From NCBI GenBank assembly GCA_018335195.1, contig JAGXKN010000001.1, positions 1-64,000 of the forward strand: a DNA stretch of 64,000 nucleotides. The letters run 5' to 3'. The translations under genes and the position numbers were made by a program. Below the pieces are notes generated by a model. It searched no databases. It saw nothing but the letters and a program-made list of their open reading frames with translations, and was not told the origin of the DNA. Of the stretch, positions 1-8,503 are shown in pieces (positions within the stretch are counted from its first letter, which is position 1; each line of letters begins with the position of its first letter). Origin of the DNA: Desulfobacterales bacterium (GTDB lineage: Bacteria > Desulfobacterota > Desulfobacteria > Desulfobacterales > Desulfosalsimonadaceae).

Positions 1-369
1 AGCGGAAATTGAGACTCGAAGAGGCTCCTGGAGCGAGGAAACGCCTTTTTCGCGCCGCCGATCAGCCAAGGTGCTTACGGATTTTCTTTCTGCAAAAATG
101 CCGCCGCAGCGGAATAAACAGCTTTTTACGGTGCCATCAAGATTTGTCCGGATTTTGAAAGATAAAAATTCATCCTACCCCGGCCAACCCAATAGATCAA
201 CCCATTCATCCCCCTTGCCTGCCTGCTGGTTTCGGCCCGCCATTTACAATCCCCGCCACCCGTTTTTTCTTCTGAAACAACCCTTGACATTTGGGCCAGA
301 CAAGACAAAATTTGCTTTATACACCCGATACCCGGATTAATGAAATAGACGGAAGAAAGGGTTTTACTT
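1..369. other. non-coding start of window with possible promoter
   Basis: No convincing gene is visible in the first 369 bases. The only open frames lack ribosome binding sites and overlap each other on both strands. A TTGACA hexamer lies at 284-289, followed after 17 bases by a weak AAAATT, and could serve the gene at 370. The first 60 bases may be the tail of an upstream unit, but nothing in them is recognisable. Confidence 0.4.
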
Positions 370-801
370 ATGCCGCCCGCCACCAACACGGAACTGAAGA
401 ATTTTCTGGATCAATGGCGCGATGATGCAAACGGATGCAAACAGGTTTTTCTCCATCTGAAATCGCATATCGCGGCGTTATCCGATATCGAGCTGAATTT
501 CGTTGCCCGTCCCGGCGTGACCTACTCCCTTCGCGCCGCACGAACCGACCGGACCGACCGAGCGCTGTTTGCCTTAATCGACATGATTGACGAAAACCCG
601 CGCTGGCTTTCGGTCTGCTTTTACAAAGACCTGGTCTCGGACCCCGAAGAGCTGGGAGATCTGGTGCCTGGTGGCATTATGGGAGAAGACGGGTACTGTT
701 TTGACGTGGAATCCCAGGATCCGGCATTTACAAATTACCTCTGCAGGCGCATAGACGAGGCCCGTGAGAACAACTCGCCCCGGGCGGCAAATCCCTTTTG
801 A
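370..801 (+). CDS. hypothetical protein, 143 aa
   Basis: I do not recognise this family. It is a soluble acidic protein of 143 residues with no signal peptide and no membrane segment. It has a helical start (residues 5-35), a central region rich in Arg and Asp, and aromatic and glycine-rich stretches near residues 75-105. The ATG at 370 follows a purine-rich AGAAAGG about 13 bases upstream. The next gene starts 21 bases after its stop, so the two are probably co-transcribed with the metalloprotease. The even codon quality and lack of competing frames make it likely to be a real gene. Confidence 0.7.
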   Translation: MPPATNTELKNFLDQWRDDANGCKQVFLHLKSHIAALSDIELNFVARPGVTYSLRAARTDRTDRALFALIDMIDENPRWLSVCFYKDLVSDPEELGDLVPGGIMGEDGYCFDVESQDPAFTNYLCRRIDEARENNSPRAANPF

Positions 802-822
802 AAAAGAGAGGAACATCCTGCC

Positions 823-1629
823 ATGCACAAACTGAAACAAATGCTGCTTTTTTTTCTCATTGCGCTGATCCTTGCGGCCTGTACCACGGTGCCCATCACC
901 GGTCGCCAACAACTCAGCTTGATTCCCGGAGACACCATGCTTTCCATGAGCTATCAGCAGTATGACGCGTTTCTGGAAGAACACGAATTAAGCGACAACC
1001 GGGCTGACAAGGAGATGGTCAAGGAAGTCGGCCGCAATATCGCAGCCGCCGTGGAGACATACTTCAAACAAAACGGCATGGCAAACCGGCTGAACAATTA
1101 CGACTGGGAATTCCACCTGGTAAAAGACGATGCCGTCAATGCCTGGTGCATGCCCGGGGGCAAGGTCGTGGTCTATACCGGCATTCTGCCGGTTGCAAAG
1201 GGCAAGGCGGGTCTTGCCGTTGTCATGGGCCATGAAATCGCCCACGCGGTGGCAGATCACGGAAACGAGCGCATGAGCCAGGGCATGCTTGTCCAGTTCG
1301 GCGGAGTGGCGCTTTCAGAAGCAATGAAAACAAAGCCGGCAGTCACCCAACAGCTCTGGATGGCAGCCTACGGGGCGGGCGCCCAGGTGGGCATGCTTCT
1401 GCCATACAGCCGGCTGCACGAAAAGGAGGCAGATCGACTAGGACTGGTCTTCATGGCCATGGCCGGGTATGATCCGCGGGAGGCCGCGGATTTCTGGCAG
1501 CGCATGGCTGCAGAAAAAGACGGCAAGACCCCGCCGGAATTTTTGAGCACCCACCCGGCAGATGATAAGCGTATTGCCAACATCCGGTCCATGCTCCCCG
1601 AGGCCATGCGATATTACAGAAGACAATAA
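823..1629 (+). CDS. M48-family zinc metalloprotease lipoprotein
   Basis: Predicted outer-membrane-associated or periplasmic metalloprotease of the M48 (LoiP/YcaL/BepA-like) type, acting in envelope protein quality control. A short basic N-terminus and hydrophobic stretch end in a lipobox, LAAC, with the acylated Cys at residue 20. The zinc motif HEIAH is at 137-141, and the downstream EKEAD supplies the third zinc ligand, as usual in M48. No TPR repeats follow, so this is the short, single-domain form (268 aa). The RBS AGAGAGGAA sits about 9 bases before the ATG. It follows the unknown gene by 21 bases and is separated from the arsR promoter downstream. Confidence 0.88.
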   Translation: MHKLKQMLLFFLIALILAACTTVPITGRQQLSLIPGDTMLSMSYQQYDAFLEEHELSDNRADKEMVKEVGRNIAAAVETYFKQNGMANRLNNYDWEFHLVKDDAVNAWCMPGGKVVVYTGILPVAKGKAGLAVVMGHEIAHAVADHGNERMSQGMLVQFGGVALSEAMKTKPAVTQQLWMAAYGAGAQVGMLLPYSRLHEKEADRLGLVFMAMAGYDPREAADFWQRMAAEKDGKTPPEFLSTHPADDKRIANIRSMLPEAMRYYRRQ

Positions 1630-1767
1630 CAATTCCATGCGCACATTGACCGCCCGAACCCTGCGGCTATCCGAAGAACCGGCATTTGTTGTCTTACAGC
1701 AAAAACCCCGGTAAATCATGTTTTGACCCTGCCTGCAAAACAGAAAACGATTTTATTTTCCGCCTGC

Positions 1768-1813
1768 TTGACATCTTGAAAAATTATTTATATATTACAA
1801 TTTAACGATATAG
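1768..1813 (+). promoter_or_regulatory. arsR promoter with putative ArsR operator
   Basis: TTGACA at 1768-1773 and TATATT at 1791-1796 are separated by exactly 17 bases, a near-consensus sigma-70 promoter. Immediately downstream lies ATTTAACGATATAG. The same arrangement (TATATT, three bases, then AT-TAACGATATA) recurs in front of the permease gene at 8526-8548. The operator would cover the start of transcription, as expected for ArsR autoregulation. The promoter is seen directly; its binding by ArsR is inferred. Confidence 0.7.
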
Positions 1814-1862
1814 TTGGCGGGAATGGAAATACCCGTTCTGTTTGCAGCCGGAGGCAAAAGAA

Positions 1863-2237
1863 ATGAAAAAATTCACAAAGGTCATGAAGGCCCTGTCTGA
1901 TCCGAGCCGAGTCAAAATCGCAAAAATGCTGCAACGCAGAAAGATGTGCGTCTGCGAAATCCAGGAAGCCCTGAACATCGCCCAGTCCACGGCAAGCAAG
2001 CACCTGAAAATCCTGGAAGAAGCTGGACTGGCGACCTACAAAAAAGACGGCCTGTGGGTGAACTACACCCTGGCAGACGGATCTGACAGTCCGTATGCGG
2101 CCAGCATGATTGGAAACCTGAGACACTGGCTCGAAGACGACCCGGAAGTCGGCGAGCTGGTACGCCGGCTTCCGGAAATCCGGCGCGAGGACATTTGCTG
2201 TACCCGCACCCCCCGGGCCAGACAGGCACGGGGCTGA
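1863..2237 (+). CDS. arsR: ArsR-family arsenite-responsive repressor
   Basis: Winged-helix metalloid sensor of the ArsR/SmtB family, 124 aa. The recognition region contains STASKHLKILEEAGL, the typical HTH. Just before it lies MCVCE, whose CVC pair matches the arsenite-binding cysteines of classic E. coli-type ArsR (ELCVCDL). A Cys-Cys pair also occurs near the C-terminus (DICCTR) and could add a third thiol ligand. The start at 1863 is preferred to the upstream TTG at 1842 because GGAGG at 1850-1854 is correctly spaced from it. It is first in a long same-strand run of redox and arsenic genes and presumably represses its own promoter and the matching one near 8504. Confidence 0.9.
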   Translation: MKKFTKVMKALSDPSRVKIAKMLQRRKMCVCEIQEALNIAQSTASKHLKILEEAGLATYKKDGLWVNYTLADGSDSPYAASMIGNLRHWLEDDPEVGELVRRLPEIRREDICCTRTPRARQARG

Positions 2238-2264
2238 ATTTTTTTCAAAAAGAGGAGGTTTAAA

Positions 2265-2495
2265 ATGGATATCAAAGTACTGGGCCCGGGCTGCCCGAAA
2301 TGCGCCCAAACCGAAGAAACCGTCAAGCAGGCCATCGCAGAGGCCGGCGCGGAGGCAAACGTGGAAAAAGTCACCGATACCATGGAAATTGCCAAATACG
2401 GGGTCTTCGGCACCCCGGCAGTGGTGGTGGACGGCGAGGTCAAGATCGTGGGCAAGATCCCGAAAAAAGACGATGTGCTCAAGTGGATCAAGTAG
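2265..2495 (+). CDS. mini-thioredoxin (redox-active disulfide protein 2 family)
   Basis: A 76-residue stand-alone thioredoxin fold of the TM0996/MTH895 type: short beta strand, CPKC active site at residues 10-13, then VFGTPAVVVDG containing the cis-proline loop. These proteins act as cytoplasmic dithiol carriers and commonly sit beside arsR, where a role as reductant or metalloid carrier has been suggested. It has no signal sequence, so it is cytoplasmic. A strong AGGAGG lies about 7 bases before the ATG, and the gap to arsR is 27 bases, indicating one operon. The substrate cannot be told from the sequence. Confidence 0.88.
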   Translation: MDIKVLGPGCPKCAQTEETVKQAIAEAGAEANVEKVTDTMEIAKYGVFGTPAVVVDGEVKIVGKIPKKDDVLKWIK

Positions 2496-2524
2496 ATAAG
2501 GACCCGCCCGAAGAGGCAAACAAA

Positions 2525-3046
2525 ATGCTGCTGCAGTCTTACACAAAAAGCATTTTCCGGCCGGAGTGCAACCCGAGCTTTGAATCTGTTCACTGCATTG
2601 CCCGGCTGGATCAGGACATTTCCACGGCCCTGCCCTACTTGAATGCAGAGCTGGGCGGCACCCAGTATTTCAGGGATCCGCCTGCGGTCATGCTCCACGT
2701 GCACGGCAAGATCATCAAGGTCGGGGCCAACGAGATTGCTATCAACGCGCTTGAAGATGAGGCCGAAGCCGAAAAAATCCTGCAATGGCTCAGAAACGAG
2801 ATCAATCGGGTCTGGACGGAAAAAGACAGCATCACCCCGAGCGAGGAAAGCCGGGCAAAGCCGCAGATATTTGAAATTTTAAAGCTGCTGCCCAAAACCA
2901 ACTGCAGAAAATGCGGGCAGCCAACCTGTATGGTCTTTGCCGCCCAGGCCGCAGATGGCGGCCGGGGGGCTGAGGATTGCCCTGAGATCGACCCGGAAAA
3001 CAAGGAAAAGCTCAACACCTATCTTGCAGAATTTGACTTCGGATAA
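2525..3046 (+). CDS. 4Fe-4S cluster (Fe-S domain) protein
   Basis: Protein of 173 residues with an N-terminal alpha/beta region (about 1-110) of unknown function and a C-terminal iron-sulfur module. The cysteines are C127, C130, C135 and C152 (C-X2-C-X4-C-X16-C), as in the Fe-S domain seen in the corrinoid Fe-S protein and RnfB. It probably carries electrons for the neighbouring thioredoxin or reductase reactions, but no enzymatic domain is visible. The ATG at 2525 has GAGG about 8 bases upstream, and the upstream extension of the frame lies inside the thioredoxin gene and was not used. It is 29 bases after the mini-thioredoxin and in the same operon. Confidence 0.75.
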   Translation: MLLQSYTKSIFRPECNPSFESVHCIARLDQDISTALPYLNAELGGTQYFRDPPAVMLHVHGKIIKVGANEIAINALEDEAEAEKILQWLRNEINRVWTEKDSITPSEESRAKPQIFEILKLLPKTNCRKCGQPTCMVFAAQAADGGRGAEDCPEIDPENKEKLNTYLAEFDFG

Positions 3047-3093
3047 ATTCCAAGCAGGCACAAAACCGAAAACCGCGACAAGGCAATCGTTAT

Positions 3094-4185
3094 ATGACTG
3101 AATCTACAGCAAAAAAACTGCCGATTCTCGACCGATTCCTGACCTTGTGGATATTTCTGGCCATGACCTTTGGCGTCTCAGTCGGGTATTTCTATCCGGC
3201 CATCACCGAAGCCATGGACTACGTGACCGTGGGTACGACCAATATGCCCATTGCCATCGGCCTGATCCTGATGATGTATCCGCCCCTGGCCAAGGTGCGC
3301 TACGAAAAGCTGGGCGAGGTCTTCCGGGATTACAAGATTTTGGGCCTGTCCCTGGTGCAGAACTGGGTGATCGGGCCGGTCCTGATGTTTCTGCTGGCAA
3401 TTGCATTTCTGTCCGGTCATCACGAATACATGGTGGGCCTGATCATGATCGGCCTGGCGCGCTGCATTGCCATGGTGCTGGTGTGGAACGAACTGGCCCG
3501 CGGCGATGCCGAGTACTGCGCCGGGCTGGTGGCATTCAACTCGGTTTTCCAGGTGCTTTTTTTCTCTGTTTATGCCTGGTTTTTTATCACCATCCTGCCG
3601 GGCTGTTTCGGGCTGGAGGGCACGGCCGTGGATGTCACCATCGGCCGGATTGCCGAAAGCGTCTTCATCTACCTGGGCATCCCGTTTATCGCGGGGATTG
3701 TCTCGCGCTTTATCGGCCTGAAGACCAAGGGCGATGACTGGTACATGGGAAAATTCATCCCCAGAATCAGTCCGCTCACTCTGATCGCGCTGCTGTTCAC
3801 CATCGTGGTCATGTTTTCGCTAAAGGGCGAATACATCGTAAAGCTGCCGCTTGACGTCGTTCGCATCGCCATCCCGCTGTGCATCTATTTCGTGGCCATG
3901 TTTCTGATCACCTTTTACATGTCCATGAAGTTTAAGGCCACCTACGAGCAATCCACCACGTTGTCGTTTACCGCGGCCTCCAACAATTTTGAGCTGGCCA
4001 TTGCCGTGTCCGTTGCCGTGTTCGGCATAAACTCGGGCGTGGCATTTGCCGCGGTGATCGGCCCGCTGGTGGAGGTGCCGGTGCTGATCTCGCTTGTCAA
4101 CGTGGCCTTATGGTTGAAGCGAAAGTATTTCCCCTATGCCGTGGAGACCCCGACCGGCGTCTGCCACGTGACGTGCCGGGATTGA
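3094..4185 (+). CDS. acr3: Acr3-type arsenite efflux permease
   Basis: Integral membrane arsenite exporter of the Acr3 (BASS superfamily) type, 363 aa with about ten hydrophobic segments. The hallmark [16 protein letters not shown] is present, with the conserved transport cysteine at residue 124. Near the C-terminus, [18 protein letters not shown] matches the second signature of Acr3 proteins. It should expel arsenite made by the ArsC-like protein or entering from arsenate respiration. It lies 47 bases after the Fe-S gene within the arsR operon, and the linkage with arsR agrees with the call. Confidence 0.95.
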   Translation: MTESTAKKLPILDRFLTLWIFLAMTFGVSVGYFYPAITEAMDYVTVGTTNMPIAIGLILMMYPPLAKVRYEKLGEVFRDYKILGLSLVQNWVIGPVLMFLLAIAFLSGHHEYMVGLIMIGLARCIAMVLVWNELARGDAEYCAGLVAFNSVFQVLFFSVYAWFFITILPGCFGLEGTAVDVTIGRIAESVFIYLGIPFIAGIVSRFIGLKTKGDDWYMGKFIPRISPLTLIALLFTIVVMFSLKGEYIVKLPLDVVRIAIPLCIYFVAMFLITFYMSMKFKATYEQSTTLSFTAASNNFELAIAVSVAVFGINSGVAFAAVIGPLVEVPVLISLVNVALWLKRKYFPYAVETPTGVCHVTCRD

Positions 4186-4212
4186 AAAAAAGAATATCCG
4201 AAAGGACCGCCA

Positions 4213-4731
4213 ATGATCCCGGAAATCAATCATGTGCTTTATGCAACAGACCTTTCAGAGGACGCGCCCAGAGCGCTGGCCTACGCAGTGGCCCTGGCCG
4301 ATAAATTTGCCGCATCCTTGACTGTTACCCACGTGATTCGCGAGACCAACCCCAATGCGGAGCTGCTGATCAGCGCTTTTTTGGAATATCGCTCCAGGGA
4401 AGAGATCAAGCAGAAAAGCCGGGGGCAGCTCGCCGAGGAAATAAAAGAGCGCCTGGCGCAAATGTGCAATGAACTCGGATGCCAGCTCCCGGACTGCCGG
4501 TTTTCCCTTGCCGATGTGATCGTGGAATTCGGCCAACCCCGGGAGATGATTCTGAATCATGCGGAAACCGGCAAATACGATCTGCTGGTAATGGGGCGCC
4601 ACGATTACGGATTCGTTGAAAGCGCCATAACGGGACATTCAACAAAAGGACTGCCCAGGCACACCCCCGTACCGGTCCTGCTGGTGCCAATGGCAAGCAG
4701 CACAGATCCGGCCGGGCAGCCGGGGGAATAA
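4213..4731 (+). CDS. universal stress protein (UspA) domain protein
   Basis: Cytoplasmic single-domain Usp protein of 172 aa. It opens with INHVLYATDLSEDAPRALAYAVALADKF, typical of the first beta strand and helix, and ends with the nucleotide-binding type signature DLLVMGRHDYG followed by HSTKGLPRHTPVPVLLV. The usual G-x2-G-x9-G(S/T) is only partly kept (GRHDYG...GHSTKG), so ATP binding is plausible but not certain. RBS AAAGGA precedes the ATG. It is 27 bases after acr3 and would be co-induced with the arsenic genes. Confidence 0.85.
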   Translation: MIPEINHVLYATDLSEDAPRALAYAVALADKFAASLTVTHVIRETNPNAELLISAFLEYRSREEIKQKSRGQLAEEIKERLAQMCNELGCQLPDCRFSLADVIVEFGQPREMILNHAETGKYDLLVMGRHDYGFVESAITGHSTKGLPRHTPVPVLLVPMASSTDPAGQPGE

Positions 4732-4757
4732 AATAAACACCCAAGACTAAAAATCCA

Positions 4758-4937
4758 ATGGAAACAAAGCAGGGAAATAGGTCCATGCGAAGGCTCAAGG
4801 ACATCCAGATGGAGCTGTCCACAGACGAGGTCCGGGAGATTCTCTCCATCGCCCTGGGCGAGGACCGGGAAAAGGCCATGGCTTTTATCCGGGACCATCT
4901 GGCAAAAAAAGTGGACAAAAAACTACAGGAGAGGTGA
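4758..4937 (+). CDS. small hypothetical protein, 59 aa
   Basis: Short open frame encoding a highly charged, helical protein of 59 residues. It contains STDEVREILSIALGED, then a run of Lys, Asp and Arg. No cysteine, signal or membrane segment is present. It fills the space between the Usp gene and the anchored thioredoxin on the same strand, which supports it being real. The start at 4758 has no strong Shine-Dalgarno; an internal ATG at 4785 with an upstream GGAAATAGG is an alternative. I do not recognise the family. Confidence 0.5.
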   Translation: METKQGNRSMRRLKDIQMELSTDEVREILSIALGEDREKAMAFIRDHLAKKVDKKLQER

Positions 4938-5036
4938 GTTCCGGTATTCGAGGTCAGTTACGGCCCCGGTCAGATGGATCGTTTCTCATAATCCAGGCAG
5001 TATCGCATACAAGAAAAGAAAAACATCAGGAAACCT

Positions 5037-5483
5037 ATGAAATCAAAAACAAAAATAACTATCAGTGCTGTTGCGGCGGTTGCTGCTGCGGCTTTGGTCT
5101 GGGGGCTGCTTCAGGCAGACACTGCATTTCAATCCGATTCCCGGTCTGCTTCGCCGGAGATACAAAGCAAATCCCCCGCCCCCGGAAAAGTCACAATGCT
5201 TGATCTGGGCGCGGACAAGTGCCGGCCGTGCAAAATGATGGCCCCCATTTTGGAAGAACTTGAAAAGGCCTACGAAGACCGGGCGGAAATCATCTTCATC
5301 GATGTCTGGAAAAACCGGGAGGTGGCGGAAAAATATGGTATCCGCGCCATTCCCACACAGATCTTTTTCAATGAAGAAGGCGAGGAGGTCCGGCGCCACA
5401 CCGGATTCATGGACAAAAAAACCATCATCAAAAACCTGTCCAATCTGGGGGTGACTCCTCCCGAAAAGTACCGGGATTCGTAA
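5037..5483 (+). CDS. membrane-anchored periplasmic thioredoxin
   Basis: Thioredoxin-fold protein of 148 aa with an uncleaved or cleavable N-terminal hydrophobic segment (residues 7-25), so the catalytic domain is extracytoplasmic. The active site is KCRPCKMM with Cys62 and Cys65, and the cis-Pro loop is RAIPTQIFF. The end of the domain, VRRHTGFMDKK, closely resembles the thioredoxin domain of the fusion protein at 10518 (VFRHTGFLTKD), suggesting a shared origin. It is followed 50 bases later by the first rhodanese gene. A reductant supply from the membrane proteins MauE-like (6036) or CcdA (9779) is inferred. Confidence 0.88.
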   Translation: MKSKTKITISAVAAVAAAALVWGLLQADTAFQSDSRSASPEIQSKSPAPGKVTMLDLGADKCRPCKMMAPILEELEKAYEDRAEIIFIDVWKNREVAEKYGIRAIPTQIFFNEEGEEVRRHTGFMDKKTIIKNLSNLGVTPPEKYRDS

Positions 5484-5533
5484 CCCGGCAGCAGGCAGGA
5501 AGCAACAGTACTGAAATAATGGCCCAGGAAACC

Positions 5534-6043
5534 ATGAATTCCGGCAAAGCCCGGATGATAAAGGCAACCGGGCAGGCGGCGGCAATCATTGCGATTGCCT
5601 GCATGCTTGCGGCGTGTGTAAACCTGCTGCGCGAAGACGGCATATCGTTTGTGGGCGACTGGTCCACTGATTCGCGCTTTATCGATGATTCCGGGCAAAG
5701 CCTGGTAATCAGCTTAACTGAGGCCAGCCGCCTGTACGCGCAAAAAAAGGCCGTGTTCGTGGATGCCCGCCCCAAAAGCCAGTATGAACGGGGCCGCATC
5801 AAGGGGGCAGTGAGCCTGCCCTGGCATGAGGTCAATAAACGATTCATGGAAGTCGCAGATCAACTGGAGGGCGGAAAAACCATCATTTGCTATTGCGACG
5901 GGGAAAGCTGCGAACTTAGCCACGACCTGGCGTTGTTTCTTTCAGACATGGGGTTTGAAAACACCCGTGTACTGGTAAACGGCTGGACAAAATGGCGGCA
6001 GGCAGGGCTTCCCACACAAACCGGAGGCCAGGGCAATGAATAA
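5534..6043 (+). CDS. rhodanese-domain lipoprotein (first copy)
   Basis: Sulfurtransferase-like protein with one rhodanese domain. The start at 5534 is chosen because AGGA lies 6 bases upstream; the ATG at 5519 lacks a Shine-Dalgarno. The N-terminus has basic residues, a hydrophobic stretch and a lipobox LAAC (Cys28), so it is probably a periplasm-facing lipoprotein. The domain shows VFVDARPKSQYERGRIKGA and the active loop CYCDGESCELS with Cys121 and a second Cys126. The second rhodanese at 11995 shares the LR-DGI--V-DWS linker, so the two are paralogues. The gene overlaps the MauE-like gene by 8 bases. Its sulfur donor and acceptor are unknown. Confidence 0.87.
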   Translation: MNSGKARMIKATGQAAAIIAIACMLAACVNLLREDGISFVGDWSTDSRFIDDSGQSLVISLTEASRLYAQKKAVFVDARPKSQYERGRIKGAVSLPWHEVNKRFMEVADQLEGGKTIICYCDGESCELSHDLALFLSDMGFENTRVLVNGWTKWRQAGLPTQTGGQGNE

Positions 6044-6512
6044 GGCGCATTTTTTAAAAACAGAAAAAACCTGCTTTGCGGCTGCAAGAATTTTTCTGGG
6101 CGCAGTCTTCTTGTATGCCAGCTATGACAAGATCCTGCATCCGCAGGCTTTTGCAGAAGCCGTCTACAACTACCAGATTCTTCCGGATGCCGCGGTAAAC
6201 CTGGTTGCCCTGTTTTTGCCGTGGATTGAACTTGCAGCAGGGCTTTGCCTTATTGCAGGAGCATGGCTGCCCGGGGCCACAATGATCTGCGCCCTGCTGA
6301 TGACCGCGTTTACAGCCGCCCTGGTCTTTAACGAGATCCGGGGGTTGGATGTTCACTGCGGCTGCTTTTCCACCCAGGCCACCCATGATCCGGCAAGCCT
6401 GTTAACGGTGCTCCGGGATCTCTTCTTTTTGGCGGTGTCGGTGTACCTGCTGGTGCGCGCCGTGTTTGCGCCCCTGAAAATAACAGGCAACATGCCCGGC
6501 CGGAGCGCGTGA
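6036..6512 (+). CDS. MauE/DoxX-like membrane redox protein
   Basis: Four-helix membrane protein of 158 aa of the MauE/DoxX type. Characteristic features are the start ARIFLGAVFLYASYDKILHPQAFAEAVYNYQILP, and a Cys-containing GLDVHCGCF before the last helices. MauE-like proteins are associated with disulfide handling in the periplasm (methylamine dehydrogenase maturation), and the two cysteines here could carry electrons across the membrane. It overlaps the rhodanese stop and is itself overlapped by the next gene (GTGA), indicating tight translational coupling. A quinone-oxidising role of the DoxD type is an alternative. Confidence 0.8.
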   Translation: MNKAHFLKTEKTCFAAARIFLGAVFLYASYDKILHPQAFAEAVYNYQILPDAAVNLVALFLPWIELAAGLCLIAGAWLPGATMICALLMTAFTAALVFNEIRGLDVHCGCFSTQATHDPASLLTVLRDLFFLAVSVYLLVRAVFAPLKITGNMPGRSA

Positions 6513-7957
6513 AAAGAATCCGGGCTGCTGATAAAGTTAAAAGGATTTTAACCGCTTTGACCCAAGAAGCGTACCAGGAGCAGACGTCATCATGCAACTT
6601 TGTCAGGCAGGTGATGGATGCATGTGCGGACTGCAACACCTGCCGCTTTTTAATGGATGAGAGCTGTCTGTTTTTCCCTGAGCTCTACAGGCTTTACGAC
6701 AAGGAGAAAGAAACCGGCCAGCCGCCTGCAGAAAAAGAACTGCACCGGCTGGCCGACATGTGCACCCTCTGCGGGCTTTGCCCGTGCCCCGACATCCGCG
6801 CAGACATTGTTCGGGCCAAAATCGCCCGGGCACAGGAAAAGGGTTTGCCGGCAGGCGTCCGCCTGCTGGCCGACGTGCAGAACGTGGGCCGCTGGGGCTG
6901 CCGCCTTCCGGGAATTTACAACGCCCTGCTCAGGGCCCCGGGCGCGGCCAGAACACTTAAACACCTGGCCGGCATTGCCAGGGACCGGGAGCTTCCCCGG
7001 CTCCCGAAAGAGGATTTTTTCTTTTGGGCAAACAGGAAAGGACTGACCGGCCTGCCATCTGGCAACCCGAAGGCAGCCTACTTTGCCGGGTGCACGGCCG
7101 CCTACCTGTTTCCCGAAGTGGCCAGGGCCGCAGTTGCCGTACTGAAAAAAAACGGAATTGCGGTTTATGTGCCGCCCCAGCAGTGCTGCGGTATGCCCAC
7201 CCTGCTGGAGGGAGAAGACAGCCTGACCCGCAGACGGGTAAACAAAAACCTCCAAGCCCTTCTGGATGCCGCGGAGTCGGGTTGCGACCTGGTGTGCTCA
7301 TGCCCCACCTGCGGATTTTTCATGAAGGTGCTTTTACAGGAAGGCGCCTTTTATTCCCGGGCCTACCAGGAATCGGTGAATGCTGGCGAAGATGAAATCC
7401 GGATTCCGGATAAAAGAGCGGGCATCAACCGGCATGTTTCGCTTCAAAAATCCGTATACGGAAAAATCCTGAAGGACGATTCATGCTTTTCCGATATCGA
7501 TCCGCTGGCGCGTATCAACCTTTCGGAAAAAATCCGGGACATGGGACAGTACCTGGACCACCTGCATGACAAGGGATACCTGGACACAAATTTTTGCCCT
7601 GTCAATGCCCGCATGGCCTACTTTGCCCCCTGCCACCAGCGGGAACAGGACATGGGCAGTCCCTACGAAAAAATTCTTGCCCTGGTTCCCGGCTTAGAGA
7701 TCAAGAGAGCGGGCGGGGCCATGGACTGCTGCGGCATGGGTGGAAGCCTCGGATTCAAGGAAAGCTTCCATGAAGCATCCATCCGGCTCGGCAGGCGGCT
7801 GGCTGAAAAAATCAGGGCAGCCGCCCCTGAGGCCATTGTGACCGAATGCCTGAGCTGCCGGCTTCAGTTCCGGCACCTGATGCCGGAGATCCGGGTGTTT
7901 CACCCGCTTGAAATATTGAAAAAAGCCTACGATAAAAAGGAGGATGAAAATGACTGA
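6509..7957 (+). CDS. 4Fe-4S and double CCG-domain protein (HdrD/GlpC-like)
   Basis: Iron-sulfur protein of 482 aa related to HdrD, GlpC and LutA. The N-terminal ferredoxin part has CADCNTC and later MCTLCGLCPCP, giving two cluster sites. Two CCG domains follow, with CCGMPTLLEG near residue 230 and CCGMGGSLGF near 413, each able to bind a non-cubane or 4Fe-4S cluster that handles thiol/disulfide chemistry in this family. No signal peptide is seen, so it is cytoplasmic or peripheral. The start is a GTG overlapping the previous stop. It probably exchanges electrons between a membrane or quinone donor and a thiol substrate. Confidence 0.85.
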   Translation: MKRIRAADKVKRILTALTQEAYQEQTSSCNFVRQVMDACADCNTCRFLMDESCLFFPELYRLYDKEKETGQPPAEKELHRLADMCTLCGLCPCPDIRADIVRAKIARAQEKGLPAGVRLLADVQNVGRWGCRLPGIYNALLRAPGAARTLKHLAGIARDRELPRLPKEDFFFWANRKGLTGLPSGNPKAAYFAGCTAAYLFPEVARAAVAVLKKNGIAVYVPPQQCCGMPTLLEGEDSLTRRRVNKNLQALLDAAESGCDLVCSCPTCGFFMKVLLQEGAFYSRAYQESVNAGEDEIRIPDKRAGINRHVSLQKSVYGKILKDDSCFSDIDPLARINLSEKIRDMGQYLDHLHDKGYLDTNFCPVNARMAYFAPCHQREQDMGSPYEKILALVPGLEIKRAGGAMDCCGMGGSLGFKESFHEASIRLGRRLAEKIRAAAPEAIVTECLSCRLQFRHLMPEIRVFHPLEILKKAYDKKEDEND

Positions 7958-8409
7958 AAATTGCTGCGAAACAACAGGGATCACTGCCATGCTGCTTCCC
8001 TGCTCGGGCGGCTCCAACGTGGGCCAGCTTGCAAACCGCGCCGCCGTGGAATTGACCACGGAGGGATTCGGCAAAATATTCTGCCTGGCCGGCATCGGCG
8101 GCCGCATCTCCGGCTTTGTCCAGTCGGCTAAGGATGCCGAATCCGTGATCGTCATAGACGGATGTGAAATCGGCTGCGGCAAGGCCACGCTGCAGGGTGC
8201 GGGGTGCGGGGGTGCCGCTGCCCCGCCACAGGCACCTGGTGGTAACCGAATACGGAATCGAGAAAAACAAGGATTTCAACCTGAATCCAGAAGACGTGGA
8301 CCTGGTAAAGCAGGCTGTGAAAAACGCGACCTCCGGGGCGGCATCCGAGGCCGGGGATCTGCCGCTGTCTGCCTACCCGGCACCCGGAGGCGGCTGCTGC
8401 TGCGGATAA
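7950..8409 (+). pseudogene. DGC-domain putative zinc-binding protein, frameshifted
   Basis: The first part encodes ITAMLLPCSGGSNVGQLANRA and IDGCEIGCGKATLQ, the hallmarks of the DGC (putative zinc-binding) family; the rest, HLVVTEYGIEKNKDFNLNPED, lies in another frame. The break coincides with a perfect tandem duplication of GGTGCGG at 8196-8202 and 8203-8209. Removing one 7-base copy restores a single 152-residue reading frame (counted from the ATG at 7944) ending in GGGCCCG at 8409. The start at 7950 is preferred because AGGAGG at 7938-7943 abuts the upstream ATG at 7944. It could be a genuine mutation, a phase-variable tract or an assembly error. Confidence 0.8.
8196..8209 (+). repeat. 7-bp tandem duplication (GGTGCGG)x2
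   Basis: Two adjacent copies of GGTGCGG inside the DGC-domain gene. Without one copy the downstream frame, which carries the conserved second half of the protein, becomes continuous with the upstream frame. A short perfect duplication of this sort is typical of replication slippage. Confidence 0.9.
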
Positions 8410-8492
8410 AAAGAAGGCTTTTCAGAAAGCAGCCCGATGGATTTGTAAATTGTTTAAAAACAATATGTTATGATTCCATCAGGCTTCTTTTT
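8408..8492 (+). terminator. nested stem-loop ending in T-run, possible terminator
   Basis: AAAAAGAAG(G)C at 8408-8418 can pair with GCTTCTTTTT at 8483-8492. Inside this, GATGGA (8436-8441) pairs with TCCATC (8475-8480), and a short ATTGTTT/AAACAAT stem sits at the centre. The right arm ends in TCTTTTT. It starts at the stop codon of the DGC gene and lies just before the ArsP-like promoter, so it probably separates two transcription units. Confidence 0.45.
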
Positions 8493-8503
8493 GGGCGCCC
8501 CTG

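Noticed and set aside
71-340. Open frame of 89 codons at the window start
   Set aside because: No ribosome binding site, low-complexity translation, and an equal-quality frame on the opposite strand.
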